A stretch of 64,000 nucleotides of DNA from Silvania hatchlandensis (GTDB taxonomy: Bacteria > Pseudomonadota > Gammaproteobacteria > Enterobacterales > Enterobacteriaceae), in the NCBI RefSeq assembly GCF_025564065.1, contig NZ_JAMGZK010000041.1, positions 94,449 to 158,448 on the forward strand. Direction: 5' to 3'. The stretch's first letter is position 1, and each line of letters starts with the position of its first letter. Of the stretch, positions 9,130 through 17,013 are shown one piece after another. Under the pieces are notes generated by a model. That model was not told the origin of the DNA, did no database searches, and saw only the letters and a program-made list of their open reading frames with translations. The position numbers and the translations under genes are program-made.

Positions 9130-10236
9130 ATGGGATCCTTGAACAATCCTGACATGCTCAAAACCGGTGGTGACCCGCGTGCATTGCCGGATTATATCGC
9201 TCTGCACCATGAGCTGGCGAAGCTTTCGCATCCCGCGCGCCCGGACGTTGACTGGAAACGCGTTGAACAGCTGAGTTTGTCGCTGTTTCGCCAGAATGGC
9301 GTTGAGCTGCAGACAGCGTGTGGGTATGCGCTGGCGCGCACGCGTCTTTCGGGCATAACGGGTCTTAACGAAGGACTGGCAATTCTGGAAGCTTTGCTGA
9401 TGCATCAGTGGCAGGGACTCTGGCCGCAAGCCGTTCCTGTTCGGGTCGCGCTACTGAGAACGCTCAGTACACGCCTGCAGCAGATGTTGCGTACCTTAAC
9501 CCTGGCGTATTCCGACCAGGACTCACTTCACCAGACCGAACAGTACCTGAGTCGCATGGGCCAGGTGCTGCAGCGTCTGGAACTTGAGCCGTTAACCCAG
9601 TTTAATACCCTGCTGACAATGCTGCGCAACGCAGCGGCCAGGGTGAAGAATGACGAGAGTGTCACCGGGAGGGAGAGTCAAACAGCGCAGGAGATCGCAT
9701 TGCCTGCCGGACCTGCTATGCCACCGGAACCCCAAAAATGGGTTTACGTCGCTCAGCCAGCATCAGAGGGGGTAACGCCACGGGCAGCAGCGGCAAAACC
9801 ATGGCGAGCATTTGCGGCGGGGATGTGCACTATGTTGCTGATAAGTGGTGTGCTGGCCTGGAGCTGGCAGTCTGCTCACAAACCTGGTCCCGACCTTCAG
9901 GGGCAACAGCAGCTTAATGCTGCCGCCATTACGACAGAAAACCTCAACGGCTGGCATCATGGCATGGTCCGGCTGCAGCAGCTGGCCGATCGGTTGAATG
10001 CGCTGGATGAGAAACGGGGTCATTACATCACGGTCAGTGAACTAAAGTCTGCAACATTCGACATGCTGACCCATTTTCGCCAGGCGGAACCGACAGAGGA
10101 GCGGCTGCGTAAGATCCAGCTTCTACCGGATAATTCAGCTGCCAGGCAGCAGCAGGTTTATCAAACAGAACAGTATCTGCGCGCACAAATGGCGGTGCTG
10201 ATGCAGGAAAAAGCGAGAACGGCTGCAGCAAACTAA
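9130..10236 (+). CDS. TagA-like T6SS protein (ImpA_N domain, one membrane segment, VasL-type C-terminus)
   Basis: 368 residues. The N-terminal half is a TssA-like ImpA_N domain (LPDYIALHHELAKLSHPARP, then LSGITGLNEGLAILEALLMHQWQGLWPQ). A single hydrophobic segment follows at about residues 225-245 (AFAAGMCTMLLISGVLAWSW), then a predicted periplasmic tail rich in Leu and Gln (WHHGMVRLQQLADRLNAL). This architecture matches the TagA/VasL group; in enteroaggregative E. coli TagA stops and holds the distal end of the extended sheath at the opposite membrane. The ATG at 9130 is chosen because GGAGGTGA at 9117-9124 is its ribosome site; the GTG at 9121 would lie inside that site. It is the last gene of the T6SS operon and converges on ybhK with a 10-bp gap. 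Confidence 0.8.
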   Translation: MGSLNNPDMLKTGGDPRALPDYIALHHELAKLSHPARPDVDWKRVEQLSLSLFRQNGVELQTACGYALARTRLSGITGLNEGLAILEALLMHQWQGLWPQAVPVRVALLRTLSTRLQQMLRTLTLAYSDQDSLHQTEQYLSRMGQVLQRLELEPLTQFNTLLTMLRNAAARVKNDESVTGRESQTAQEIALPAGPAMPPEPQKWVYVAQPASEGVTPRAAAAKPWRAFAAGMCTMLLISGVLAWSWQSAHKPGPDLQGQQQLNAAAITTENLNGWHHGMVRLQQLADRLNALDEKRGHYITVSELKSATFDMLTHFRQAEPTEERLRKIQLLPDNSAARQQQVYQTEQYLRAQMAVLMQEKARTAAAN

Positions 10237-10246
10237 CGCGATAGTC

Positions 10247-11155
10247 TCAACCCAACGCCTGAATCGCCTTCTCCAGCGCCACGCGCAGCAGATGCCTGTC
10301 GTGGCGATACTTAATGTCGCTCGCCTCAAGCGGCTCCTGCACCACCACCCGGCCTTCCAGCCCGGTCACGTCATCTTTGGGTCCTACCACCACCGCATCA
10401 ATAATCTTTTTACCCACATACTGCTCCATCAGCGCCAGCTTGGCCGGCAGCGACATGCTGGCGGCGGCCGGACTGAGCTCGCGGCCCAGATTGCCAATAT
10501 ATACCACAGGCGCAGGCGTGCGCCGCAGGGCCTGGGCCATCTCTTTAATGAGCAGCAAGGGCATCAGGCTGGTGTAAAAACTGCCCGGGCCAATCAGGAT
10601 GAGATCCGCTTCGCTAATCGCCTCTACCGCTTCACGGGTGGCAGGGACGGCAGGGTAGAGCATCAGCTCTTTTGGCGGGACCACCAACTGATCGATATTT
10701 ACTTCGCCATAGACTTCATGGTCGTTGATGTCGATCGCCATCAAATCGACCGGATGTTCGGACATTGGGATCAGGAATGCATCCACTTTGAGTAAGTTTC
10801 GAATTAAATTGATGGCTTCCAGAGGCCGCACGCTGAGGTGATCCAGCGCCTTTAACATCAGGTTTCCGAGGTTATGCCCAGAAAGTTCGCCGTTACCGCC
10901 AAAACGATACTCAAACATTGCCGATGCGACGCTTGGTTCAGCGATAAGCTGGTTCAGACAGTTGCGCATATCCCCCCAGGCGATCCCGCCTTCGGAGCGA
11001 CGAATACGCCCGGTGGAGCCACCGTTATCGGTAGTGGTGACGATCCCGGTGAGCTGCGAACCCAGTGAAGACAACGATGACATCACCCGGCCCAGTCCGT
11101 GCCCTCCGCCGAGAGCGACCACGCGATCAAGATCCGCAAAAGTGCGATTGCGCAT
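10247..11155 (-). CDS. ybhK: YvcK/CofD-like protein YbhK
   Basis: 302 residues, the E. coli YbhK length. The family shares the fold of CofD (2-phospho-L-lactate transferase). Bacillus YvcK binds UDP-sugars and affects cell shape and gluconeogenic growth, but the biochemical role of YbhK is not established. Visible motifs are [12 protein letters not shown] near residues 13-24 (nucleotide/sugar-phosphate loop), [13 protein letters not shown] and the acidic/hydrophobic core [18 protein letters not shown]. It is transcribed away from moaA, as in E. coli. Its 3' end now faces the T6SS operon. Confidence 0.93.
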   Translation of the reverse strand: MRNRTFADLDRVVALGGGHGLGRVMSSLSSLGSQLTGIVTTTDNGGSTGRIRRSEGGIAWGDMRNCLNQLIAEPSVASAMFEYRFGGNGELSGHNLGNLMLKALDHLSVRPLEAINLIRNLLKVDAFLIPMSEHPVDLMAIDINDHEVYGEVNIDQLVVPPKELMLYPAVPATREAVEAISEADLILIGPGSFYTSLMPLLLIKEMAQALRRTPAPVVYIGNLGRELSPAAASMSLPAKLALMEQYVGKKIIDAVVVGPKDDVTGLEGRVVVQEPLEASDIKYRHDRHLLRVALEKAIQALG

Positions 11156-11294
11156 AGAAATTCCTTAGTATGACGAACGTATTAACAGTAACTCAACTAC
11201 CCCTAAAAGACGATGCTCCAGACGGGCCAAAATGACTTATATCAATGCAAAAATTCGCTAAATACGTATTCTGATTCGAAAATGCACGATCAGG

Positions 11295-11320
11295 TCGTTA
11301 TATTCAAAATTATATAGCGA
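11295..11320. promoter_or_regulatory. ModE-type operator upstream of moaA
   Basis: The sequence contains CGTTATATT, a 6-base spacer, then TATATAGCG, an imperfect inverted repeat close to the known ModE consensus (CGnTATAT, 6-7 bases, TATATAnCG). In E. coli, molybdate-bound ModE activates moaA from such a site. Position about 180 bp upstream of the moaA ATG fits a site upstream of the promoter. Binding itself is inferred. Confidence 0.6.
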
Positions 11321-11391
11321 AAGCCGAAGATAGCGAAACCCACATCAACAGGCTACTATCGTCATAACCACGTTTTCTTAATCGAAAACAT

Positions 11392-11497
11392 ACACTCTAG
11401 CCTTCGCGCCTGTGTCGACAGATATGGCGTGCTGGCCGTGGCGGTATCGCCACCAGGGTACAGGAAGAAATGACTGTGCCTCCCGTATCAGGAAAGG
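11392..11497 (+). ncRNA. Moco riboswitch in the moaA leader
   Basis: The leader from ACACTCTAGCC to TCAGGAAAGGTG closely follows the conserved E. coli moaA leader in order and in its key blocks: CACTCTAGCC, the GGCCGTG/CACCAGGG region flanking a variable hairpin (GTGGCGGTATCGCCAC), then GGAAGAAATGACTG and CCTCCCGTATC just before the start. This is the molybdenum-cofactor-sensing element that lowers MoaA translation when Moco is plentiful. The AAAGGTGT just before the ATG is the ribosome site it would mask. The 5' and 3' limits are approximate. Confidence 0.85.
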
Positions 11498-11502
11498 TGT
11501 AC

Positions 11503-12492
11503 ATGGCTTCACAACTTACCGACGCATTCGCACGTCAGTTTTTTTACCTGCGTTTGTCGATTACCGACGTGTGCAATTTCCGTTGCACCTACTGTCTGCC
11601 GGATGGCTACAAGCCGGGCGGCGTCACCAATAATGGCTTTCTCTCCGTGGCCGAAGTGCGCCGCATTACGCGCGCGTTTGCCGCCATGGGGACCGAGAAG
11701 GTCCGTCTCACGGGCGGCGAACCCTCGCTGCGCCGTGACTTCATCGACATCGTTGCGGCTATCCGTGAAAACGACGCCATTCGTCAGATTGCGGTGACCA
11801 CCAACGGTTACCGTCTGGCGCGTGATGTGGCCCAGTGGCGCGATGCAGGGCTCACCGCCCTCAACGTCAGCGTCGACAGCCTGGATGCCCGTCAGTTTCA
11901 CGCCATCACCGGACAGGATAAATTCCATCAGGTGATGGAGGGGATCGATGCCGCCTTTGCGGCGGGCTTCGACAAGGTGAAAGTCAACACCGTGCTGATG
12001 CGTGATGTGAACCATCATCAGCTGGACACCTTCCTGGCGTGGATCAAACCGCGCCGCATTCAACTGCGCTTTATCGAGCTGATGGAAACCGGCGAGGGCA
12101 ACGATCTGTTCTCCCGCCATCACATCTCCGGCATGGTGCTGCGCGATGAACTGCTCAAACGCGGCTGGATCCATCAGCTTCGCCAGCGCAGCGACGGCCC
12201 GGCGCAGGTCTTTTGTCACCCGGATTACGAAGGGGAAATCGGCCTGATCATGCCGTATGAAAAAGACTTCTGCGCCAGCTGTAATCGCCTGCGCGTCTCA
12301 TCGGTGGGCAAGTTGCACCTGTGCCTGTTTGGCGATGGTGGCGTCGATCTGCGCGATCTGCTGGCGGAAGATGCCCAGCAGCAGGCGCTCGAAGCGCGTA
12401 TTTCAGACGCGCTGATGCACAAAAAACAGACCCACTTCCTGCATCAGGGCAACACCGGGATCACCCAGAACCTGTCATACATTGGCGGGTAA
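11503..12492 (+). CDS. moaA: GTP 3',8-cyclase MoaA
   Basis: 329 residues, same as E. coli. MoaA is a radical-SAM enzyme that converts GTP to 3',8-cyclo-GTP, the first step of molybdenum cofactor synthesis (with MoaC). The SAM cluster motif CNFRCTYC is at residues 24-31, the second cluster uses CASC and a third cysteine (LHLC) near residues 257-274, and the protein ends in the essential GG. The ATG at 11503 has AGGAAAGGTGT upstream and matches the family start; the upstream ATG at 11470 lies inside the riboswitch. First gene of moaABCDE. Confidence 0.97.
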   Translation: MASQLTDAFARQFFYLRLSITDVCNFRCTYCLPDGYKPGGVTNNGFLSVAEVRRITRAFAAMGTEKVRLTGGEPSLRRDFIDIVAAIRENDAIRQIAVTTNGYRLARDVAQWRDAGLTALNVSVDSLDARQFHAITGQDKFHQVMEGIDAAFAAGFDKVKVNTVLMRDVNHHQLDTFLAWIKPRRIQLRFIELMETGEGNDLFSRHHISGMVLRDELLKRGWIHQLRQRSDGPAQVFCHPDYEGEIGLIMPYEKDFCASCNRLRVSSVGKLHLCLFGDGGVDLRDLLAEDAQQQALEARISDALMHKKQTHFLHQGNTGITQNLSYIGG

Positions 12493-12512
12493 TCGCTACA
12501 AGGAATTCGAAG

Positions 12513-13025
12513 ATGAGTCAGGTAAGCGCAGAATTTATCCCGACGCGTATTGCTATTCTTACCGTTTCTGAACGCCGTGGCGAAGAGGATGACACCTCCG
12601 GCCACTGGCTGCGCGAGGCGGCGCACGACGCCGGGCATCAGATTGTCGACAAAGTGATTGTCAAAGAGAACCGCTACGCCATCCGCGCTGAAGTCTCACG
12701 CTGGGTAGCCAGCGACAACGTGCAGGTGGTGCTGGTCACCGGCGGCACCGGCTTTACCGCAGGCGATCAGGCCCCGGAGGCGCTGCTGCCGCTGTTCGAT
12801 CGCGAGGTCGAAGGCTTTGGCGAAATGTTCCGCATGCTCTCGTTCGAAGAGATTGGCACCTCGACGCTGCAGTCGCGTGCGGTGGCCGGTATCGCCAACA
12901 AGACGCTGATTTTTGCGATGCCGGGCTCGACCAAAGCCTGCCGTACCGCGTGGGAAAATATCATTGCCCCGCAGCTCGATGCCCGCACCCGTCCGTGTAA
13001 TTTTTATCCTCATTTGAAGAAGTAA
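12513..13025 (+). CDS. moaB: Molybdenum cofactor biosynthesis protein MoaB
   Basis: 170 residues. MoaB belongs to the MogA/MoaB family of molybdopterin-binding proteins; in E. coli its exact step is dispensable and unclear, with MogA doing the adenylylation. The fold motifs TRIAILTVSERRGEEDDTSG and VTGGTGFTAGDQAPEAL (the molybdopterin-binding GGTG loop) are visible, as is AMPGSTKAC near the C-terminus. ATG at 12513 has AAGGAATTCGAAG just upstream. It begins 20 bp after moaA and stops 3 bp before moaC. Confidence 0.95.
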   Translation: MSQVSAEFIPTRIAILTVSERRGEEDDTSGHWLREAAHDAGHQIVDKVIVKENRYAIRAEVSRWVASDNVQVVLVTGGTGFTAGDQAPEALLPLFDREVEGFGEMFRMLSFEEIGTSTLQSRAVAGIANKTLIFAMPGSTKACRTAWENIIAPQLDARTRPCNFYPHLKK

Positions 13026-13028
13026 AAC

Positions 13029-13514
13029 ATGTCGCAACTTACCCACATTAACGCCGCTGGCGAAGCCCATATGGTGGATGTCTCCGGCAAGGCCGAGACG
13101 GTGCGTGAAGCGCGCGCCGAAGCGTTCGTCACTATGCTGCCCGAGACGCTGGCCATGATCGTTGACGGTAGCCACCATAAAGGCGACGTCTTCGCCACCG
13201 CGCGGATCGCCGGGATTCAGGCCGCAAAACGCACCTGGGAGCTGATCCCGCTGTGCCATCCGCTGATGCTCAGCAAAGTGGAAGTCAACCTGCTGGCAGA
13301 GCCGGAGCATAGCCGCGTGCGTATCGAATCATTATGCCGCCTGACCGGAAAAACCGGGGTGGAGATGGAAGCCTTAACCGCCGCGTCGGTGGCGGCGTTA
13401 ACCATCTACGACATGTGCAAAGCGGTCCAGAAAGATATGGTGATTGGCCCGGTTCGCCTGCTGGCGAAAAGCGGCGGTAAATCGGGTGATTTCAGGGCGG
13501 AACGTCATGATTAA
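13029..13514 (+). CDS. moaC: Cyclic pyranopterin monophosphate synthase MoaC
   Basis: 161 residues. MoaC converts the MoaA product 3',8-cyclo-GTP to cyclic pyranopterin monophosphate. The family signature region is visible: [15 protein letters not shown] with the conserved histidine, [18 protein letters not shown], and the C-terminal KSGGKSGDF. It overlaps moaD by 8 bp, suggesting coupled translation. Confidence 0.96.
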   Translation: MSQLTHINAAGEAHMVDVSGKAETVREARAEAFVTMLPETLAMIVDGSHHKGDVFATARIAGIQAAKRTWELIPLCHPLMLSKVEVNLLAEPEHSRVRIESLCRLTGKTGVEMEALTAASVAALTIYDMCKAVQKDMVIGPVRLLAKSGGKSGDFRAERHD

Positions 13515-13752
13515 AGTTCTGTTTTTTGCGCAGGTCCGCGAGCTGGTCAATACCGACAGCCTGACGCTGGACATTCCCGTCGACAACGTAGAAGCGCTGC
13601 GCGCGCACCTGGCGGCGCAAAGCGATCGCTGGGCACTGGCGCTGGACGCGGGCAAACTGCTGGCGGCGGTGAACCAGACGCTGGTGGACTTTAGCCATCC
13701 GCTCACCGCAGGCGATGAAGTGGCATTCTTCCCACCGGTGACCGGAGGCTAA
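13507..13752 (+). CDS. moaD: Molybdopterin synthase sulfur carrier subunit MoaD
   Basis: 81 residues. MoaD is a ubiquitin-like small subunit whose C-terminal glycine is made a thiocarboxylate and donates sulfur to form the dithiolene. The beta-grasp start [13 protein letters not shown] and the terminal PPVTGG are intact. The ATG at 13507 lies in the end of moaC; the frame is open further upstream but the family length fixes this start. moaE follows after one base. Confidence 0.96.
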   Translation: MIKVLFFAQVRELVNTDSLTLDIPVDNVEALRAHLAAQSDRWALALDAGKLLAAVNQTLVDFSHPLTAGDEVAFFPPVTGG

Positions 13753-13753
13753 G

Positions 13754-14206
13754 ATGGCAGAGACAAAAATTGTTGTCGACGCGATGCGTTTTAGCGTTGG
13801 CACCGAATACAACTGGCTGGCCGAACGTGACGAAGACGGGGCGGTGGTTACCTTTACCGGCAAAGTGCGTAACCATAACCTCGGGGACAGCGTGAGCGCC
13901 CTGACGCTGGAACACTATCCGGGGATGACTGAAAAAGCGCTGGCGGAGATCGTCGAGCAGGCGCGCGAGCGCTGGCCGCTCGGCCGGGTGACGGTGATCC
14001 ACCGCATCGGCGAAATGTGGCCTGGCGAAGAGATTGTCTTTGTGGGCGTCACCAGCGTGCATCGCGGCAGCGCGTTTGCGGCGGGGGAGTTCATCATGGA
14101 TTACCTGAAAACCCGCGCCCCGTTCTGGAAGCGCGAAGCCACCCCGGAAGGGGATCGTTGGGTTGAGTCCCGCGACAGCGACAAAGAGGCGGCCAGCCGC
14201 TGGTAG
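13754..14206 (+). CDS. moaE: Molybdopterin synthase catalytic subunit MoaE
   Basis: 150 residues. MoaE pairs with MoaD to insert two sulfurs into cyclic pyranopterin monophosphate. Visible family features are VTFTGKVRNHNLGDSVSALT, LEHYPGMTEKAL, VIHRIGEMWPGEEIVFVGV and the catalytic lysine region FWKREATPEG. Last gene of the moa operon; ybhL starts 58 bp later with its own possible promoter in the gap. Confidence 0.96.
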   Translation: MAETKIVVDAMRFSVGTEYNWLAERDEDGAVVTFTGKVRNHNLGDSVSALTLEHYPGMTEKALAEIVEQARERWPLGRVTVIHRIGEMWPGEEIVFVGVTSVHRGSAFAAGEFIMDYLKTRAPFWKREATPEGDRWVESRDSDKEAASRW

Positions 14207-14264
14207 CCGGTTTGCCGGGATGTGTTAGGCTTTAATTGAGTGTCCACTTAAACAGGAGTGAGTT

Positions 14265-14972
14265 ATGGACCGTTTTCCGCGTTCCGATTCTATCGTCCAG
14301 CAGACCCGCAGCGGGCTGCAAACCTACATGGCGCAGGTCTATGGCTGGATGACCTGCGGGTTGCTGTTAACCGCGTTTATCGCCTGGTATGCGGCCAACA
14401 CGCCCGCGGTGATGATGTTTGTCTTCTCCAGCAAAATTACCTTTTTTGGGCTGATTATCGCTCAGCTGGCGCTGGTGTTTGTGCTCTCCGGGCTGGTGCA
14501 TAAGCTCAGCGCGGGAATGGCGACCACGCTGTTTATGCTCTATTCGGCGCTCACGGGCCTGACGCTCTCCAGCATTTTTATCGTCTACACCTACTCCTCC
14601 ATCGCCAGCACCTTCGTGGTGGCCGGCGGGATGTTTGGTGCCATGAGCCTGTACGGCTACACCACTAAACGCGACCTGAGCGGGTTGGGCAATATGCTGT
14701 TTATGGCGCTGATAGGCATCGTGCTGGCGTCATTAGTGAACTTCTGGCTAAAAAGCGAAGCGCTGATGTGGGCAGTGACCTATATCGGGGTCATCGTCTT
14801 TGTAGGCCTGACGGCCTATGACACCCAGAAGCTCAAAAACATCGGCGAGCAGATTGACGTGCGTGACAGCTCGATGCTGCGCAAATACTCCATCCTCGGG
14901 GCGTTAACCCTCTATCTGGACTTCATCAACCTGTTCCTGATGCTGCTGCGTATTTTCGGCAACCGTCGCTAA
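14265..14972 (+). CDS. ybhL: BAX inhibitor-1 family inner membrane protein YbhL
   Basis: 235 residues with about seven hydrophobic segments. It is a member of the BI-1/YccA (Lifeguard-like) family, proposed in bacteria to be pH-sensitive calcium leak channels; the role of YbhL in the cell is not settled. The conserved C-terminal half is visible, with LTAYDTQKLKNIG holding the family aspartate, and an ending LYLDFINLFLMLLRIFGNRR. A good ribosome site (AACAGGAGTGAG) precedes the ATG. A strong terminator follows at 14999. In E. coli the related gene ybhM lies next, but here that position holds gene remnants. Confidence 0.93.
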   Translation: MDRFPRSDSIVQQTRSGLQTYMAQVYGWMTCGLLLTAFIAWYAANTPAVMMFVFSSKITFFGLIIAQLALVFVLSGLVHKLSAGMATTLFMLYSALTGLTLSSIFIVYTYSSIASTFVVAGGMFGAMSLYGYTTKRDLSGLGNMLFMALIGIVLASLVNFWLKSEALMWAVTYIGVIVFVGLTAYDTQKLKNIGEQIDVRDSSMLRKYSILGALTLYLDFINLFLMLLRIFGNRR

Positions 14973-14998
14973 CCGCCGCATCATTTTGGTTATCAATA

Positions 14999-15030
14999 AG
15001 ACAGGCCTGTTTTCAGGCCTGTCTTTTTTT
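14999..15030 (+). terminator. Rho-independent terminator after ybhL
   Basis: AGACAGGCCTG, a 4-base loop and CAGGCCTGTCT form an 11-bp perfect stem followed by a T run on the plus strand. It lies 27 bp after the ybhL stop. Its left arm side also carries the stop codon of a possible minus-strand ORF. Confidence 0.9.
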
Positions 15031-15215
15031 AGCGCGAGAAGGACGAAACAGTTTTGTCAGCGCCATTCCCTGCGCGGCGATGGCCAGACAGAACGAACCG
15101 GCGAAAAAAAATGGCGATAGTTAAGCCGTTCAGCCCCAAGAAAGGCATCAAAAACCATGTTTATTGGCAGTAAGCAAATTAATGTAATTGAAGTTAATTT
15201 TCCTTTATGTCGCAT
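15013..15215 (-). pseudogene. Small hydrophobic ORF, frameshifted at a T run
   Basis: Reading the minus strand from ATG at 15215 gives MRHKGKLTSITLICLL followed by a second hydrophobic stretch. At the run of eight T (plus-strand A at 15104-15111) the frame breaks. One more T would restore a protein of about 67 residues with two hydrophobic segments (ITLICLLPINMVF and FFFAGSFCLAIAAQGMAL) and a basic tail RPSRAKKRQA, ending within the ybhL terminator. I do not recognise a family. It could be a real small membrane protein with a homopolymer error, a decayed gene, or chance. Confidence 0.35.
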
Positions 15216-15495
15216 GATGGCGATTTCCTGATCCTGTAAAAATATAACACACGTCTGAATACCCCTTTATGGGTGGATTTGGGTGCTGCCTGGTAGTTAT
15301 CTTTTGGCGCAAACATATCCCACTCTAAAATAAAGGGTGGTATCGTCGCCTTTCAGTTCGCTATTGTAACTGAATCGGTAGGGTGTATTACGGCAAGTAA
15401 TTAAACAATCGCTCGCGATATATTAAACAATGGCGCGTATACAATATCCGACGCGGGGCGTACAATCTGAATTCATCTCACTGCCGGGTCAGGTC
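15216..15495. other. Non-coding AT-rich stretch with a direct repeat
   Basis: No family-like coding frame is visible. At 15398-15437 there is a direct repeat: AATTAAACAATCGCTCGCG and, 20 bp later, ATTAAACAATGGCGCG. Such spaced repeats upstream of a LysR-type gene can be regulator sites, but the adjacent LysR gene is broken. Otherwise I see nothing definable here. Confidence 0.4.
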
Positions 15496-15864
15496 ATGTT
15501 CAAGCATATTCAGGATATGGCGCTTTTTGCGCTACTGGTAAAAAAGGGTTCATTTACCAGAACAGCCGCAGAATGGGGAATGACAAAATCCAGGATCAGC
15601 CAGTGAGTCAGCTGCCTGGAAGAGGAGCTGAATGCCAGCGCGCGCGGCGCGGAAACGATGCAGAAACTGCATCTTTGCGATTTTGCCAGATACATTGTGA
15701 AGCCCTTTATTGAGAGCGGACAGCTACAGGTGATTCTCCCAGACTGATCGGTTCAACAAATCGAGCTTTGGATGATTTACCAAAGTAAGAACAACAATCC
15801 CGTAATCCTTCATGATTATATTAACTTTGTTGTTAAGTATAATATTATCGAAAGCTGTATATGA
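15496..15864 (+). pseudogene. LysR-type regulator remnant (two in-frame stops, large internal deletion)
   Basis: One frame from ATG 15496 to TGA 15862-15864 reads as the two ends of a LysR-family regulator. The N-terminal winged-helix start MFKHIQDMALFALLVKKGSF...TAAEWGMTKSRISQ is followed by TGA (15604-15606) where LysR proteins continue into LEEELN. The sequence then jumps to a C-terminal effector-domain end (FARYIVKPFIESGQLQVILPD), a second TGA (15745-15747) where a tryptophan is usual after LPD, and IELWMIYQSKNNNPVILHDY. About 123 codons remain of roughly 300, so some 170 codons are missing from the middle. It cannot make a working regulator. The original target is unknown. Confidence 0.8.
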
Positions 15865-15944
15865 TATTCTGCTAGTCCTTAATAGTCATATGAATCAAAC
15901 ATAAGCTGTTATTCACTGGCAGCTTTCTGGCATACATCGAAAAA

Positions 15945-16367
15945 ATGAATACGAAAATGGTTTTAAAAGAGAAGGCCGCATTAATCAATGCCGAGAAGTG
16001 CAAAATGGATAAGTTGTGGAATATTTATGCGATGGCATTAATTAAGAAGATAACCGCCAGTGAGCGTTTATATCATCATCAGATTGTGCCATATCAAAAA
16101 GACCGCTTGCTGGTGCGCGTATTCGGTAGTGTACATATCAATATTATCCGCTGCGGGACGTTCGGCTCAATTAATATCGACTATCTGGTGGAATCCGCCG
16201 AGCTGGGTGCTATCGAGGTGCCTTCATCACGCCTGCACCAGAATGGAATGTTGGATGATGATATTGTCCTCGCGGAAAGTGAACAGGTTTTTGACCATTA
16301 CCTGAACAAACTCAACCTTATCTATAACCACATCCTGCAATTTTCTGCCAGGGCCGGGCAGGAATGA
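15945..16367 (+). CDS. HycA-like protein (formate hydrogenlyase regulator family)
   Basis: 140 residues, intact. Recalled E. coli HycA aligns over most of its length: both have an N-terminal helix, a LYHHQ / LHHA type segment, a central beta region (FGSINIDYLVES in this protein), then a helix-rich end with DGMIDG / NGMLDD and EQVFDHYLNKLNLIYN. HycA lowers formate hydrogenlyase and hyc/hyp expression by opposing FhlA. This copy is away from any hyc locus, so the same function cannot be assumed. The start may be 15945 or 15957; no strong ribosome site precedes either. It ends in ATGA, overlapping the start of a broken bestrophin-like gene, which suggests a former two-gene operon. No similar gene is expected here in E. 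coli. Confidence 0.6.
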   Translation: MNTKMVLKEKAALINAEKCKMDKLWNIYAMALIKKITASERLYHHQIVPYQKDRLLVRVFGSVHINIIRCGTFGSINIDYLVESAELGAIEVPSSRLHQNGMLDDDIVLAESEQVFDHYLNKLNLIYNHILQFSARAGQE

Positions 16368-16982
16368 TCGTCAGGCCCGAGCAGGGCTGGCTGTGCAAAC
16401 TGTTCTCATGGCGCGGCTCAATCATGCGCAAAATCACCCGGCAGATGTGTTTCTTTGTGTTGTTAAACATCGCCTATCTCTATTTTTTGCCGCTGCTGCA
16501 TCTGCACGGTCTGGTGGCAAAAGAGAGCTCGGTCTATTTTATTGGTATCACCATTTCGATTTCGGTGTTTCTGGGGTTTCGCAACAATACCGCCTGGCTT
16601 CGTTTGTGCACCAGAATTTCAGGCACTATCTGGATAAAATGAGCGCCATTCAGGGCGGTTGCGAACGCATCAGCAACACGCCGATCCCCTTCGCGTACTC
16701 GCTGCTGCTGCACCGGACGGTGGGAATTTTTTGCGCCATTTATCCACTGCTGCTGATTAACAACTTTGGGTACTGACGCTGTTGTTCTCGGTATTCACCA
16801 CCTACGCGCTACTGGCGTTGGATGCGATTGCCACCGAGCTGGAAGATCCTTTCGGTATTGAAGATAACGATCTGCCGCTCAACGCGATTTGCAACACGCT
16901 GGAGATCGACTTACGCGAGATGGTCAAAGACAGCCGCCTGCCGGAAAGAATGCTACCGGATAAAAATTTTCGTCTGCTGTGA
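16364..16982 (+). pseudogene. Bestrophin-like (YneE/UPF0187 family) membrane protein, broken
   Basis: Three frames together read as a YneE-type protein. The first (from ATG 16364) gives MIVRPEQGWLCKLFSWRGS and ISVFLGFRNNTAWLR. The second gives GGCERISNTPIPFAYSLLLH and ends at 16776. The third gives LALDAIATELEDPFGIEDND, LPLNAICNTLEIDLREM and a proper end LLPDKNFRLL-like at 16982. E. coli YneE is about 300 residues; here only about 200 codons remain, so roughly a third is deleted between FRNN and GGCER, plus a frameshift near 16772. Intact members are bestrophin-fold anion or cation channels in the inner membrane. Translationally coupled to the HycA-like gene by ATGA. Confidence 0.8.
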
Positions 16983-17013
16983 CGCATGAGGGGGCTTGCG
17001 CCCCCGTTAAGCG

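Larger units (their letters stand above)
11156..11502. promoter_or_regulatory. ybhK/moaA divergent regulatory region
   Basis: This 347-bp gap separates the divergent ybhK and moaA genes. Its left half is AT-rich and must carry the ybhK promoter and part of the moaA promoter, although I see no unambiguous -35/-10 pair. It also contains a ModE-like inverted repeat (11295-11320) and, next to moaA, the Moco riboswitch (11392-11497). No protein-coding frame with family resemblance is present. Confidence 0.7.

Noticed and set aside
15604..15747. In-frame TGA codons in the LysR remnant as selenocysteine or read-through
   Set aside because: No SECIS-like hairpin is evident, LysR proteins do not use selenocysteine, and the large deletion already removes function.
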